This document shows, in pieces, positions 45,995 to 56,111 of a stretch of 64,000 nt of DNA (its first letter is position 1; each line of letters starts with the position of its first letter). The notes beneath the pieces are model-generated. The model was not told the origin of the DNA. It saw nothing but the letters and a program-made list of their open reading frames with translations, and ran no database searches. Both the position numbers and the translations under genes were made by a program. Source of the stretch: an uncultured Sulfuricurvum sp. (GTDB lineage: Bacteria; Campylobacterota; Campylobacteria; Campylobacterales; Sulfurimonadaceae); contig CAIMUF010000074.1 of assembly GCA_903844635.1 (NCBI GenBank), forward strand, positions 62,001 through 126,000, given 5' to 3'.

Positions 45995-46018
45995 ACTACA
46001 ATTTAATTAGGATTTTTG

Positions 46019-48442
46019 ATGCAATTAAGTAACTATGCCGCTTTTCCAACGACACTTCCTGTCATTGCCGAGGATGAGCTTTTTTTATATCCTTTTATGA
46101 TTTCTCCTCTCTTTTTGAGTGATGAAAAAAACATTGCTGCTGCCGCTGAAGCGATTGAAAATAATTCATTGATCATCGTGTGTCCCGTAAAGCCTGAACA
46201 TGAAGGATCGCGTGAAACAGATGCCATCTATGATGCAGGAGTAATCGGCTCAATTATGCGTAAGGTTGTTCTCCCTGATGGACGGATCAAGGTTTTATTT
46301 CAGGGATTAGCCCGTGGGCACATTACTGAAATGATTCACGATAATCCATTACGTGCACAGGTCGATCTCATCGAATCATCGAGTGTTAATGCACTTAAGA
46401 TGGATGCCATATTGGAGATTTTACGTGAAAAAGTTCGCGCACTTTCACAAGTAAGTAACTATTTTCCTCCTGATTTACTCCGTACTATAGAGGAAAATCA
46501 TGAGTACAATCGTATCGTAGACCTGATTTCCAGCTCCATTAAAATGAAAAAAGAGAATGCGTACAAACTTTTTATCGAACGTGATCCTGAAAAACGCTTT
46601 TTGATGCTTATCGATGAGCTTATTGAAGAGACAGAAGCCAATAAACTTCAAAAAGAGATTCGTTCCAAAGTGCACACCCGAATTGAGAAAGTAAACAAAG
46701 AATATTTTCTCAAAGAACAGCTCAAACAGATACAAAAAGAGTTGGGTACGGATACACATCGTGAAGAAGAGATCGAAGAGTTCCGAAAAAAGCTTGAAGC
46801 CAAAAAAGACAAAATGCACGCCGATGCGTACAAAGAGACCTCTAAACAGCTCGAGCGATTTGCCCGTATGCACCCGGACAGTGGTGATGCGGGAATGTTG
46901 CAGACGTATTTGGAATACGTTCTTGAGATCCCTTTTGGAGAAGAGTCAAAAAAAACGCTTAATGTTCATGATGTCGAAGCACAACTCAATAAAGACCATT
47001 TTTCACTTAGAAAGCCTAAGCAGCGAATTTTAGAGTATTTTTCAGTACGTGAACTGCTGGAGTTGCGTGGTCAAGCGGATAAAGAGGGGCGTGGGGCTAT
47101 TTTGTGTTTTGCGGGCCCTCCGGGTGTGGGTAAAACTTCACTTGCCAACTCTATTGCCACGGCGCTTAAGCGTCCTCTTGTACGAATCGCTTTGGGTGGC
47201 TTGGAAGATGTTAATGAGCTTCGAGGTCATCGGCGTACTTATGTGGGAGCGATGCCAGGGCGTATCGTTCAAGGGGTGATTGAAGCTAAAAAAATGAACC
47301 CAATTATTGTGCTGGATGAAATTGATAAGATTGCAAAATCGCATCGAGGAGATCCAACCGCAGTATTGTTGGAGATTTTAGATCCTGAGCAAAATACTCA
47401 TTTTAGAGATTATTATCTTAACTTTAATCTCGATTTGAGCAAGGCTATCTTCATTGCTACGGCGAATGATGTAGGACAAATTCCTGGACCGTTGCGTGAT
47501 CGCATGGAGTTTATTCCCGTCAGCTCATACACACCGCAGGAAAAATACGAGATTGCGAAACAGTATCTCATTCCGCAAGAGCTGAAAAAACACGGACTTA
47601 AAACCTCGGAACTTTCGATTTCTAAAACAGCTTTGTTTGATGTTATCGAAAAACATACACGAGAAGCGGGCGTACGTAATTTGCGTCGTCGCATAGCGGA
47701 CATCGTTCGTAAAACAGCGAAAAGGATTCTCGAAGATCCAAGTACTTTAAAGGTGAGTGTAACGCTTAAAAACCTCAAAGACTTTTTGGAAAAAACAGTT
47801 TTTGAGATTGAAAAAACCGATCATATTAACCATATTGGTGTGGTGAACGGTTTGGCGTGGACTGCGGTCGGAGGAGACGTACTTAAGATCGAAGCCATTC
47901 GCATCAATGGAAAAGGGACACTTCAGCTTACCGGAAGTCTGGGTGACGTGATGAAAGAATCCGCACGCATTGCACTCTCAGTCGTGAAAACACTTATCGA
48001 CACGGGCAAAATTACTGTTGATCACTCTATCATCCCTCTCAGCGTTGCAGAGCGTGAGAGCGCGATTGCTGTGGATGCCAGTGAAGTCTATAAACGTTTT
48101 GATCTGCACATTCACGTTCCCGATGGTGCAACACCTAAAGATGGCCCGAGTGCCGGAATCGCTATGTGTACGGTTATCGCTTCGATTTTAACGGAGAAAA
48201 AAGTTCGTGCGGACATCGCAATGACGGGTGAGGTATCTTTGACCGGAAATGTTCTTCCTATCGGCGGACTTAAAGAGAAGCTAATTGCGGCCCACCGCGC
48301 AGGGATGAAGTTAGCGCTTATTCCGCAAAAAAATTATGAGCGTGATCTCGACGATATTCCGGATGAAGTTAAAAATGTTCTTGAAATCCGTGGAGTTAGT
48401 CGCATAGAAGAGGTTTTAGCTGCTCTTTTAATCGACGTATAG
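46019..48442 (+). CDS. lon: ATP-dependent protease Lon
   Basis: 807 residues, start ATG 46019 with TTAGGA upstream (the in-frame TTG just before is less likely). LAN substrate domain (about 1-195), coiled region, AAA domain with Walker A GPPGVGKTS and Walker B PIIVLDEIDKI, and protease domain with catalytic Ser in DGPSAGIAM and Lys in GGLKEKLIAA. Degrades misfolded and regulatory proteins. Its 3' end overlaps the convergent tilS by 47 bases. Confidence 0.97.
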   Translation: MQLSNYAAFPTTLPVIAEDELFLYPFMISPLFLSDEKNIAAAAEAIENNSLIIVCPVKPEHEGSRETDAIYDAGVIGSIMRKVVLPDGRIKVLFQGLARGHITEMIHDNPLRAQVDLIESSSVNALKMDAILEILREKVRALSQVSNYFPPDLLRTIEENHEYNRIVDLISSSIKMKKENAYKLFIERDPEKRFLMLIDELIEETEANKLQKEIRSKVHTRIEKVNKEYFLKEQLKQIQKELGTDTHREEEIEEFRKKLEAKKDKMHADAYKETSKQLERFARMHPDSGDAGMLQTYLEYVLEIPFGEESKKTLNVHDVEAQLNKDHFSLRKPKQRILEYFSVRELLELRGQADKEGRGAILCFAGPPGVGKTSLANSIATALKRPLVRIALGGLEDVNELRGHRRTYVGAMPGRIVQGVIEAKKMNPIIVLDEIDKIAKSHRGDPTAVLLEILDPEQNTHFRDYYLNFNLDLSKAIFIATANDVGQIPGPLRDRMEFIPVSSYTPQEKYEIAKQYLIPQELKKHGLKTSELSISKTALFDVIEKHTREAGVRNLRRRIADIVRKTAKRILEDPSTLKVSVTLKNLKDFLEKTVFEIEKTDHINHIGVVNGLAWTAVGGDVLKIEAIRINGKGTLQLTGSLGDVMKESARIALSVVKTLIDTGKITVDHSIIPLSVAERESAIAVDASEVYKRFDLHIHVPDGATPKDGPSAGIAMCTVIASILTEKKVRADIAMTGEVSLTGNVLPIGGLKEKLIAAHRAGMKLALIPQKNYERDLDDIPDEVKNVLEIRGVSRIEEVLAALLIDV

Positions 48443-49412
48443 TCGTATAGGCTTTAGGAGAGCCATAGAGAAATCCACGTAGTTTTGGGTTGATCTTGAG
48501 TTTTCTGCACTCTTCACGAAACCCCTTATCCATAATCACATTGGCGTGATAAGGGGCAATGAACGTGTATTCTTCCTCGATTGAAACTACAATAGTTCTT
48601 GAAATAACGCAATTTTTTTCTTTTTTTAAATCTTCTTTTTCACTGCCGCTCATGAGTGTCCCCAGCGATTTTAAATGCTGATCGATTCCATATAGGAGAG
48701 AGCGCAGATTGATGGGATTTTTACTCCAATACAATCCATCACACTCTTCAAAATTGATGGTTTCGATGAGACTCTCGTTGTCTTCTTCGAGATAACGAAA
48801 ACTTCGTCGCAGGGCATCAGTATGCTCACGCATCATAGGAGTGCTGAATTGATGCCGAAAACGGTTGCGAGTGTATTTCTCATCGTAATTGCTTTCATCG
48901 ATAAAATGGGAGAAATTACGTTCATTTAAATACGCTTCGATCTCTTGACGATCGTGTTGGAGGAGAGGACGAATAAGAGTAATTTCCCCTCGTTTATCCA
49001 TCGATTTTACACCGAGCAACTCAGGTAATCCGCAGCCGCGACACAACTGCATCATCAGCCACTCAAGACGGTCATTTAGCTGATGGGCGGTAAGGAGATA
49101 AGTGTAGTGGTGCTTTTTTATCAGATAGTCAAAAAATTGGTACCGTTCAATACGTGCATGGTGCTCAAAATTACTGCCGTTGAGATGACAAGAGTGGACA
49201 TAGCAGTGTAAGCCGTGCGATTGTGCGAGCAGTTCGGCACTGGCGGCTTCATGGTCGCTGGTAGGTCTAGCATGGTAGTTGACGTGGGCAATATCAAAAT
49301 CAATCTTGCTATCGAGGAGAAGATGGAAGAGGGCGGTAGAATCGACTCCACCGGAGAAGGCTAAGAGAACTTTCCCCTCCCGAAGCTGTTCAAGGTGTAA
49401 AAGGTTACGCAT
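48396..49412 (-). CDS. tilS: tRNA(Ile)-lysidine synthetase TilS
   Basis: 338 residues. PP-loop ATP-binding motif LAFSGGVDSTALFHLL at 17-32, then HVNYHARP and the TAHQLNDRLEW motif. Modifies C34 of tRNA-Ile(CAU) to lysidine, essential for reading AUA codons. Overlaps the upstream rimO by 8 bases (same operon) and the convergent lon by 47 bases. Like other members in this phylum it has only a short C-terminal region. Confidence 0.94.
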   Translation of the reverse strand: MRNLLHLEQLREGKVLLAFSGGVDSTALFHLLLDSKIDFDIAHVNYHARPTSDHEAASAELLAQSHGLHCYVHSCHLNGSNFEHHARIERYQFFDYLIKKHHYTYLLTAHQLNDRLEWLMMQLCRGCGLPELLGVKSMDKRGEITLIRPLLQHDRQEIEAYLNERNFSHFIDESNYDEKYTRNRFRHQFSTPMMREHTDALRRSFRYLEEDNESLIETINFEECDGLYWSKNPINLRSLLYGIDQHLKSLGTLMSGSEKEDLKKEKNCVISRTIVVSIEEEYTFIAPYHANVIMDKGFREECRKLKINPKLRGFLYGSPKAYTTIRRLKEQLKPLLCD

Positions 49413-50721
49413 CGCCTGTGATGGTCGCTAGGAGATGAGTTCCTGAGAGTTCGCTAATGCGGGCACGGTACATTTTTCCGTACGTCAGCTCATTGTCGAT
49501 CTCACGGTCATTGACATAGATTTCTCCATCCACATCAGGTGTCCAGTTGAGAGCACGTGCACTAAGAAGGAATTCATGTTCGTCACTTTCCCCGTCGATA
49601 ACGAGAGAAATTTCAGTGCCAACCAGTTTTTGGAGGCTTTCGATTTCGATTTTAGAGGCGATTTTCCCCAGTTTTTTGGCGCGGGCGTTGATGACTTTTG
49701 TCGGGATTTTATCTCCTAAGGTATAAGCACTTGTCCCCTCTTCATCCGAATAGCTAAAGACATTGAGACGATCAAAACCAAATGAGGCGGCAAATTCTGC
49801 CATCTCATCGAACATTGCCTCGGTTTCGAGAGGATGTCCGACGATGAAGCTGGTGCGGATAAATGCATTTGGTAATGCTTTCATGGCATTGAGAAGTTCG
49901 AGTGTTTTTTCTTTTCCAAAACCACGCTTCATAATGCGCAGCATATCGTCGTTGATGTGTTGGATAGGCATATCAAAATAGTTGTGAAATAGCTTGGAAT
50001 CGCCGATAGTTTTGATAAGTTTTAAGGTTGTAGTCGAAGGATAGAGATATAAAATACGGGCACTTTTGACTCCGTCGATGAGTTCGATCCGCTTGATAAG
50101 ATGGATAAGTCCATCAGGAATATTTTGATCCCGCAAATAGGAGCTTGAGTCCTGAGAAACGAAACTAAAATCATAGTATCCCTTCGCAACCAGTCCTTCG
50201 ACTTCACGTACGACACTCTCTAAATCACGCGAGTTTAGTTTCCCTTTGAACGACGGAATGGCGCAAAAACTGCATTGCTGATTGCACCCTTCAGAGAGTT
50301 TGATATACGCATGGTAGGTAGAACCCGTAACCACACGTTCTGCTCCGTCGATCAGGTATACTTCAGGGGAAAAACGGCTTTGTTTGAGGGCTAAAAGCTC
50401 ATCAATTTTGTCGTAATCACCAACGCCTGTAAAAATATCTACTTCTGTGAGTTCTTTAGCGAGATCATCTTTATAGCGCTCGCTCAAGCATCCTGCCATG
50501 ACCAGTACAGACTCTTTTTTACGTCCTGCATTGAGGTTGAACACCGTATTGAGTGACTCTTGTTTTGCCGCATCAATGAATCCGCAGGTGTTGACGATGA
50601 TAACATCGGCATCTGTCCCATCATCGGTCATTGTATAATTTTGAAGCCGTCCTAACATTACCTCGGTATCGACGAGATTTTTAGTACAACCGAGTGAAAC
50701 TATGTGCAGTTTTTTAGACAT
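49405..50721 (-). CDS. rimO: Ribosomal protein S12 methylthiotransferase RimO
   Basis: 438 residues. HIVSLGCTKNLVDTE start (RimO-type), radical-SAM CxxxCxxC in SEGCNQQCSFCAIPSFKG, and a C-terminal TRAM domain. Methylthiolates Asp of ribosomal protein S12. The LVDTEVM and SFKGKLNSR segments separate it from the MiaB paralogue at 39073. First gene of rimO-tilS, divergent from msrP. Confidence 0.95.
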   Translation of the reverse strand: MSKKLHIVSLGCTKNLVDTEVMLGRLQNYTMTDDGTDADVIIVNTCGFIDAAKQESLNTVFNLNAGRKKESVLVMAGCLSERYKDDLAKELTEVDIFTGVGDYDKIDELLALKQSRFSPEVYLIDGAERVVTGSTYHAYIKLSEGCNQQCSFCAIPSFKGKLNSRDLESVVREVEGLVAKGYYDFSFVSQDSSSYLRDQNIPDGLIHLIKRIELIDGVKSARILYLYPSTTTLKLIKTIGDSKLFHNYFDMPIQHINDDMLRIMKRGFGKEKTLELLNAMKALPNAFIRTSFIVGHPLETEAMFDEMAEFAASFGFDRLNVFSYSDEEGTSAYTLGDKIPTKVINARAKKLGKIASKIEIESLQKLVGTEISLVIDGESDEHEFLLSARALNWTPDVDGEIYVNDREIDNELTYGKMYRARISELSGTHLLATITGDA

Positions 50722-50773
50722 TTACCAACCCTTGGATATTATTAGTGCAATTATAGCCAACTGGAGATTTGCC

Positions 50774-51703
50774 ATGCTTACGCGTCAAAATTACCCCAAC
50801 TTGATCCCCTCAAATCAAATCACTCCTGAGGGTGTATACAAAGAGCGCCGAGAGCTTATGAAACTTGCGGCTTCTGCTGTAGTATTAGCGGGGACACCTT
50901 TGTTCTCGGCATTGAGTTATGAGAGGGAGAAAGAGTCTCGAAGTCTAGAGCTTACCTCTTATGATCAGATTACGACATATAATAATTTTTACGAGTTTTC
51001 AACCGATAAAGAGGCTCCATCAAAGCTTGCCAAACATTTTAAACCGCGAGCATGGACATTGCGAATTGAGGGAGAAGTGCAAAAAAAAGTGACTTTTGAT
51101 ATTGATCAGTTACTAAAATTGATTCCGTCAGAGGAACGTATATATCGTTTTCGGTGTGTTGAGGGATGGTCGATGGTGGTTCCGTGGGTTGGGATTCCTC
51201 TTGCATCGGTACTAAAATATGTAGGATTAACGTCAAAATCTAAATATGTTGAATTTGAAACGTTATTTGATCCGAAACAATTTCCGGCACAGGGGCAAAG
51301 TTTTGGTAGTATTGCATTTCCATATCGAGAAGGACTGCGTATCGATGAAGCGATGAATCCTTTGACGCTGTTAGCTGTTGGGCTATACGGAAAAGAGCTC
51401 TTGCCACAAAATGGTGCTCCAATCCGTTTAGTTGTGCCCTGGAAATACGGATTTAAAAGTATTAAAAGCATTGTCAGTATCACTCTCAAAGAGAAACAAA
51501 CCCGCTCAACATGGAATGAAATGGCACCCAAAGAATATGGTTTTTTTGCCAATGTGAATCCAACTGTCGATCACCCGCGTTGGTCACAGGCGCGTGAACG
51601 TCCGTTGGGCCATTTTTTCAAGCAAGATACGCTGATGTTCAACGGGTACGGTAAAGAAGTTGCTTCACTGTACAAGGGCGTGGATTTAAAAAAGTTTTAC
51701 TAA
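50774..51703 (+). CDS. msrP: Methionine-sulfoxide reductase catalytic subunit MsrP
   Basis: 309 residues, start ATG 50774 (upstream in-frame start lies inside the rimO leader). Tat-type signal with twin arginine in KERRELMKLAAS. Molybdopterin-binding sulfite-oxidase fold with cofactor Cys in YRFRCVEGWSMVVPW. Periplasmic molybdoenzyme that repairs oxidised methionines in envelope proteins, with electrons from MsrQ, whose gene follows after 9 bases. Confidence 0.93.
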   Translation: MLTRQNYPNLIPSNQITPEGVYKERRELMKLAASAVVLAGTPLFSALSYEREKESRSLELTSYDQITTYNNFYEFSTDKEAPSKLAKHFKPRAWTLRIEGEVQKKVTFDIDQLLKLIPSEERIYRFRCVEGWSMVVPWVGIPLASVLKYVGLTSKSKYVEFETLFDPKQFPAQGQSFGSIAFPYREGLRIDEAMNPLTLLAVGLYGKELLPQNGAPIRLVVPWKYGFKSIKSIVSITLKEKQTRSTWNEMAPKEYGFFANVNPTVDHPRWSQARERPLGHFFKQDTLMFNGYGKEVASLYKGVDLKKFY

Positions 51704-51712
51704 AGAGGATTA

Positions 51713-52315
51713 ATGAGAATTTTGATTTGGATCGGGGCACTGTTACCGATAGTCTATGCGGCATTGCGTTTTAGTGTTGAATTTCATCCGCAAACAGTGC
51801 ATGATATTTTGGTATTTATGGAGCAGTATTGCCAGGTAATATTGACAAAAACTCCTTCAGATCCATTGAAATTTTTGAGTGATTTGGCGGGGAACAGTGC
51901 TTTGTGGATGTTGGCTATTACGTTGATGGTGACACCATTACGAAGCTATATCGGGATTAATTTTCTAAAATACCGTCGTCTTTTAGGACTATTTGCCTTT
52001 TTTTACGCATTGATTCATGCTCTTTTGTTTATCGGTGTCGATCAGCAATTTGATTTTATAGGTGTGAATCATGAAGTGTTGACTAAACCTTTTATCGCGT
52101 TTGGGATGGGTGCATTTTTGATTTTATTGCTGATGGCATTGACGTCGAGTAAGAAACTGTTTGCTAAATTTCGATCATGGCATAAGCTGGTCTATATTGC
52201 GATTGTTTTGATTGCAATCCACTATTTAATGAGTCATAAAACGATTACGATTACCCATGTGGCAGTCGTAGGAACACTTTTTTCATTGCTGGCATTACGG
52301 TTGTTAAAGCGATGA
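51713..52315 (+). CDS. msrQ: Heme membrane subunit MsrQ
   Basis: 200 residues with about six membrane helices. Ferric-reductase-like heme ligation histidines occur in ALIHALLFI and RSWHKLVYIAIVLIAIHYLMSHK. Passes electrons from the quinone pool or flavin donors to MsrP. Overlaps the next flavoprotein gene by 4 bases. Confidence 0.92.
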   Translation: MRILIWIGALLPIVYAALRFSVEFHPQTVHDILVFMEQYCQVILTKTPSDPLKFLSDLAGNSALWMLAITLMVTPLRSYIGINFLKYRRLLGLFAFFYALIHALLFIGVDQQFDFIGVNHEVLTKPFIAFGMGAFLILLLMALTSSKKLFAKFRSWHKLVYIAIVLIAIHYLMSHKTITITHVAVVGTLFSLLALRLLKR

Positions 52316-53472
52316 ATCATTTCGATGTCATTATTTTAGGAGCTGGGGCTGGCGGATTGATGTGTGCGGCACAGCTCGTAGAGAAAAGCTCTCTAAAAAT
52401 CGCCATCATTGAGGGAAATGCTAAGCCCGCATTAAAATTAAAAGCCTCGGGCGGAGGCAAATGCAATCTCACCAACGTGGAAGTGGATGCGAGCCATTTT
52501 TTAGGAAATGAGTCCTTGGTGTCAAATGCGCTGAATGCTTTTTCCAAGGAAGCCTTATTGGAGTATTTTCATAATGGCGGGCTTCGTCCTGTGATTCGTA
52601 AAGAGCGCTATTATTTTTGTCCGAAAAGTTCCGATGAAGTGATCTCTATATTATTGGGACGTGCACGCGGATGTGAAATGCTTTTGGGGCATAAAATTTT
52701 AAGTGTTGAAGGAAGTAATCCTTTTGTTGTGACGACTGATAAGGGAAAATATAGTGCCTCTAATATCGTCGTTGCAACGGGCGGTGCAAGCTACAAAGAG
52801 CTCGGGGCAAGTGATATAGGCCTGATAATTGCGCAAGAGTACGGGCATAAAATTATCCCTTTTTCTCCGGCACTAGTGGGTTTAACTCTTCAGCCCAAAG
52901 AGTTTTGGATGAAAGAGCTTAGCGGGATCAGTTTTCCGGCTCGTATTCGTGTGGGTGAAAAAATACTGGATGAGGATTTACTTTTTGCGCACAAGGGGAT
53001 CAGCGGTCCTGTAGTTCTTTCCGCATCGTTGTATTGGCATCGTGGGGAGATTAAGCTCGATTTTTGCCCTGATTTAGAGTTGGAAAAACTTTTTAAAGAG
53101 AAAAAACTACTCAGTACCGCGCTTCCATTACCCAAGCGATTTATCAAAGCATTTTTAGAAGCAATCGCTTTGGACGATAAGCCATGCAACCGTCTAAGCC
53201 CGGATGAGCGTGAGAAATTATCAAAACTGCAAAACTATACCATGGCACCCTCGGGGACATTTGGAATGAGTAAAGCGGAAGTATGTCGTGGCGGTGTAGC
53301 ACACGACGAGATAGACGGTGAAACCATGCAAAGTAAGAGAGTAAAAGGTCTCTATTTTATCGGTGAAACGGTAGATGTCACAGGAGAGCTTGGAGGATAT
53401 AATTTTCAATGGGCGTTTAGTTCAGCCGTAGTATGTTCATCAGGAATTGTTAATAACTCTTTGAAGTATTGA
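52312..53472 (+). CDS. HI0933/BaiN-family flavoprotein
   Basis: 386 residues. FAD-binding ILGAGAGGLMCA at the N-terminus, then KLKASGGGKCNLTN, and C-terminal GLYFIGETVDVTGELGGYNFQWAFSSG-like region, all diagnostic of the HI0933 family of FAD oxidoreductases. Biochemical role is not settled for most members. Its ATGA overlap with msrQ suggests co-expression with the methionine-sulfoxide repair system, but a functional link is inference. Confidence 0.88.
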   Translation: MNHFDVIILGAGAGGLMCAAQLVEKSSLKIAIIEGNAKPALKLKASGGGKCNLTNVEVDASHFLGNESLVSNALNAFSKEALLEYFHNGGLRPVIRKERYYFCPKSSDEVISILLGRARGCEMLLGHKILSVEGSNPFVVTTDKGKYSASNIVVATGGASYKELGASDIGLIIAQEYGHKIIPFSPALVGLTLQPKEFWMKELSGISFPARIRVGEKILDEDLLFAHKGISGPVVLSASLYWHRGEIKLDFCPDLELEKLFKEKKLLSTALPLPKRFIKAFLEAIALDDKPCNRLSPDEREKLSKLQNYTMAPSGTFGMSKAEVCRGGVAHDEIDGETMQSKRVKGLYFIGETVDVTGELGGYNFQWAFSSAVVCSSGIVNNSLKY

Positions 53473-53478
53473 TATAAT
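53473..53478 (+). promoter_or_regulatory. -10 box before the NDH-2-like gene
   Basis: TATAAT immediately after the preceding stop codon and 31 bases before the next start, indicating a separate transcript. Confidence 0.5.
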
Positions 53479-53509
53479 CAATCCAAAAGCTTTTTGCAAG
53501 GGATATTTT

Positions 53510-54733
53510 ATGCAGCGCAAACGTGTCATTATCGTGGGTGGAGGCTATGCGGGAGTCCAGGCGCTAAAAGTTTTGGCTCATTCAGATCTTTGCGATGTAG
53601 TCCTCATTGATCAGCATCCCTATCATTATCTTCAAACTGAAGCGTATGAGCTCATAGCCAATGAGTGCTCAATGACCCGCGTTACGATTGATTTATTGGC
53701 ATTATGTCTTAGTTTCGGAGATCATGTTAGCTATATAAAAGACACCATTCGTACGATTGATTTTGAGTCCAACCATATCATCGGTCAAACATCAGGTCAT
53801 TCGTATGATTATTTGCTCATCTGTACTGGGAGCAGAACGGCGTACAGTAATGCTACGGAAGGGTTGCGAGAATATTCACACGGGGTCAAAACACTGCCAA
53901 GTGCATTGGCATTCAAGCAGCAATTCGAACAAAGGCTCTATCAGCGGATGGAGAGTGAGGGAGGATGCTGCAGTGAGCCTTTTAATGTTGTTATCGGCGG
54001 AGGTGGGCTCAGCGGTGTTGAGATTGCGGCTGAAATGGCCCATTATATTCGTGTATTTCACCAAGACAACACTCTGACGTGTGACAATATTCATATCTTT
54101 TTAATCATTCCTCATGAAAATGTTTTAGAGGGAATGGAGTCCTATTTAATCACGCAAGCAACTAAGCGGCTTTTGAAGCTAGGGGTAAAAATTATCAACC
54201 ATTCACGTATTACTTCTGTCGAAGAACACGGCTTGATCTTGAATGGAACCGAATCGATTTGTTTTGATTTTATGATTTTTACGGGAGGGATCGTAGCCTC
54301 TACACTCACCGGCGAATTAAAGGTTGAAAAAAATAAAAAATCGCAGCTCATTGTGGATAAATTTTTACGCATACCTTCTCATGATTGTGTTTTTGCAGCT
54401 GGAGATATTGCTGAGCTTTTGGAAACAACCGGTACATTACTTCCCTCTACGGCGCAAAGTGCTGAACAAAGCGGTGTGCATGCAGCCCATAATATACTAG
54501 CCTTGATACAAGGAAAAGAGATGAAGGCTTCGGATATTCAGATGCGAGGGATGATGATCGCACTTGGTGGAAATTATGCGAGTGTCTCATTGTTGGGATG
54601 GATCCGAGTCAGTGGAATTCTTGGGCATCTGATTAAAACGGTCATTATGCGAAGCTATCGTTACATGCTTCATCTTCAATGCAAAAAAGGGATTAATAAA
54701 ATGTCTAATCCAAAAAGCCATTGTGGATTTTAA
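53510..54733 (+). CDS. NDH-2-like NAD(P)H:quinone oxidoreductase
   Basis: 407 residues. Two Rossmann motifs: FAD site VIIVGGGYAGVQAL (about 5-18) and NAD site VVIGGGGLSGVEIAAE (about 160-175), and VFAAGDIAEL near 285-300. The C-terminal region is amphipathic with a basic helix (IKTVIMRSYRYMLHLQCKK) that could bind the membrane surface. Consistent with a type II NADH dehydrogenase; a sulfide:quinone reductase is less likely because the paired redox cysteines are not in the usual positions. Confidence 0.85.
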   Translation: MQRKRVIIVGGGYAGVQALKVLAHSDLCDVVLIDQHPYHYLQTEAYELIANECSMTRVTIDLLALCLSFGDHVSYIKDTIRTIDFESNHIIGQTSGHSYDYLLICTGSRTAYSNATEGLREYSHGVKTLPSALAFKQQFEQRLYQRMESEGGCCSEPFNVVIGGGGLSGVEIAAEMAHYIRVFHQDNTLTCDNIHIFLIIPHENVLEGMESYLITQATKRLLKLGVKIINHSRITSVEEHGLILNGTESICFDFMIFTGGIVASTLTGELKVEKNKKSQLIVDKFLRIPSHDCVFAAGDIAELLETTGTLLPSTAQSAEQSGVHAAHNILALIQGKEMKASDIQMRGMMIALGGNYASVSLLGWIRVSGILGHLIKTVIMRSYRYMLHLQCKKGINKMSNPKSHCGF

Positions 54734-54784
54734 TCTTACCTTGAGTAAAATGTCCCATTAAACCTAAAGATATGGAGCTTGCGT

Positions 54785-55579
54785 ATGATACTTCTAGCGG
54801 GACCTTGTGTCATTGAGAGCGAAGAATCGATATTTAAAATTGCCAAAAGTTTAGAGCGTTATCATAATGATCCGCGATTTGATTTTTATTTTAAATCGAG
54901 TTTTGACAAAGCTAATCGAACGTCATTGGACAGCTACCGTGGACCAGGACTCGAAGAGGGCTTGCGAATTTTGCAAAAGGTCAAAGACGATTTCGGCTAC
55001 AAGATTGTCACGGATGTCCATGAGAGCTATCAGGTTCCCATCGCAGCAGAAGTGATCGACATGATCCAAATCCCTGCTTTTTTATGCCGTCAAACCGATT
55101 TACTGGTTGCTGCTGCAAAGACCGATAAAATTGTTAATATCAAAAAAGGGCAGTTTATGACCCCAAGCGATATGCAGTTTTCGGTCGCTAAAGTCCTTAA
55201 AACACGCGGATGTGATGAGGTGACATACGAAGCATCGCAAAAAAATGGAGTCCTTTTATGTGAGCGCGGTTCGACATTCGGATACGGTAATCTCGTGGTC
55301 GATATGCGCTCGCTCGTCATTATGCGACAGTTTGCTCCGGTTATCTTCGATGCGACTCATTCGGTACAAATGCCGGGAACGGGAACGGGGAAAACAGGCG
55401 GCGACAGCTCTATGGTTCCTCATCTCGCACGTGCTGCGGCAGCAGTAGGCGTGGATGGATTTTTCTTCGAAACTCATTTTGATCCTATTTGTGCGTTGAG
55501 TGATGGTCCAAATATGCTAAAATTAGAACAATTAGAAGAACTAAGTGAGAAGTTGTTGCAGTTGGATGCAATAAAATAA
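54785..55579 (+). CDS. kdsA: 3-deoxy-8-phosphooctulonate synthase KdsA
   Basis: 264 residues from ATG 54785, with GGAG about 8 bases upstream (the in-frame TTG two codons earlier is less likely). [24 protein letters not shown] and [11 protein letters not shown] are KdsA hallmarks. Makes Kdo-8-phosphate for lipopolysaccharide. The motif Asn in KANRTS together with the Cys in GPCVIES suggests the metal-type may need checking. Followed by ribH after 61 bases. Confidence 0.95.
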   Translation: MILLAGPCVIESEESIFKIAKSLERYHNDPRFDFYFKSSFDKANRTSLDSYRGPGLEEGLRILQKVKDDFGYKIVTDVHESYQVPIAAEVIDMIQIPAFLCRQTDLLVAAAKTDKIVNIKKGQFMTPSDMQFSVAKVLKTRGCDEVTYEASQKNGVLLCERGSTFGYGNLVVDMRSLVIMRQFAPVIFDATHSVQMPGTGTGKTGGDSSMVPHLARAAAAVGVDGFFFETHFDPICALSDGPNMLKLEQLEELSEKLLQLDAIK

Positions 55580-55582
55580 CCC

Positions 55583-55608
55583 GTCATTCCCGCGTAGACG
55601 TGGATGAC
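55583..55608. repeat. Small palindromic repeat between kdsA and ribH
   Basis: GTCATTCCCGCG...CGTGGATGAC forms an imperfect hairpin directly after kdsA. It shares the GTCATTCCCGC core with the palindromes at 58953-59013 and 36386-36406. Confidence 0.5.
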
Positions 55609-55640
55609 AAAAATAAAAACAAAACCCACAAAGGAAAAAG

Positions 55641-56111
55641 ATGAAACTTATTGAAGGTAAATTAAGCGTTAAAAACGGCAAAAAAGTCGCAATCGTAAGT
55701 ACACGATGGAATCATTTTATCGTAGACAGACTCGTTGAAGGGGCAAAAGATGCTTTTTCACGACATGGCGGAAATGATGACGATTTGACCCATGTTTTAG
55801 CTCCTGGAGCGTATGAGCTTCCGATGGTTATTGATCAGCTTTTATCGACGGGGAAATACGATGCAGTTTGTGCATTAGGTGCTGTTATTCGCGGTTCTAC
55901 CCCTCATTTTGATTATGTTTCAGCTGAGGCTACCAAAGGAATTGCAACGATGAGTTTAAAACATCAAAAACCGGTTGCATTTGGACTATTGACCACCGAT
56001 ACCATTGAGCAAGCCATTGAGCGTGCAGGGACAAAAGCAGGAAATAAAGGATTTGAAGCCATGACAGTAGTTATTGAAATGTTAGATTTATACGAAGCGA
56101 TTGGCGCATAA
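55641..56111 (+). CDS. ribH: 6,7-dimethyl-8-ribityllumazine synthase RibH
   Basis: 156 residues. [25 protein letters not shown] and [14 protein letters not shown] (with catalytic His) are family signatures. Penultimate step of riboflavin synthesis. Stop and nusB start overlap by one base (TAATG), a pairing common across bacteria. Confidence 0.96.
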   Translation: MKLIEGKLSVKNGKKVAIVSTRWNHFIVDRLVEGAKDAFSRHGGNDDDLTHVLAPGAYELPMVIDQLLSTGKYDAVCALGAVIRGSTPHFDYVSAEATKGIATMSLKHQKPVAFGLLTTDTIEQAIERAGTKAGNKGFEAMTVVIEMLDLYEAIGA

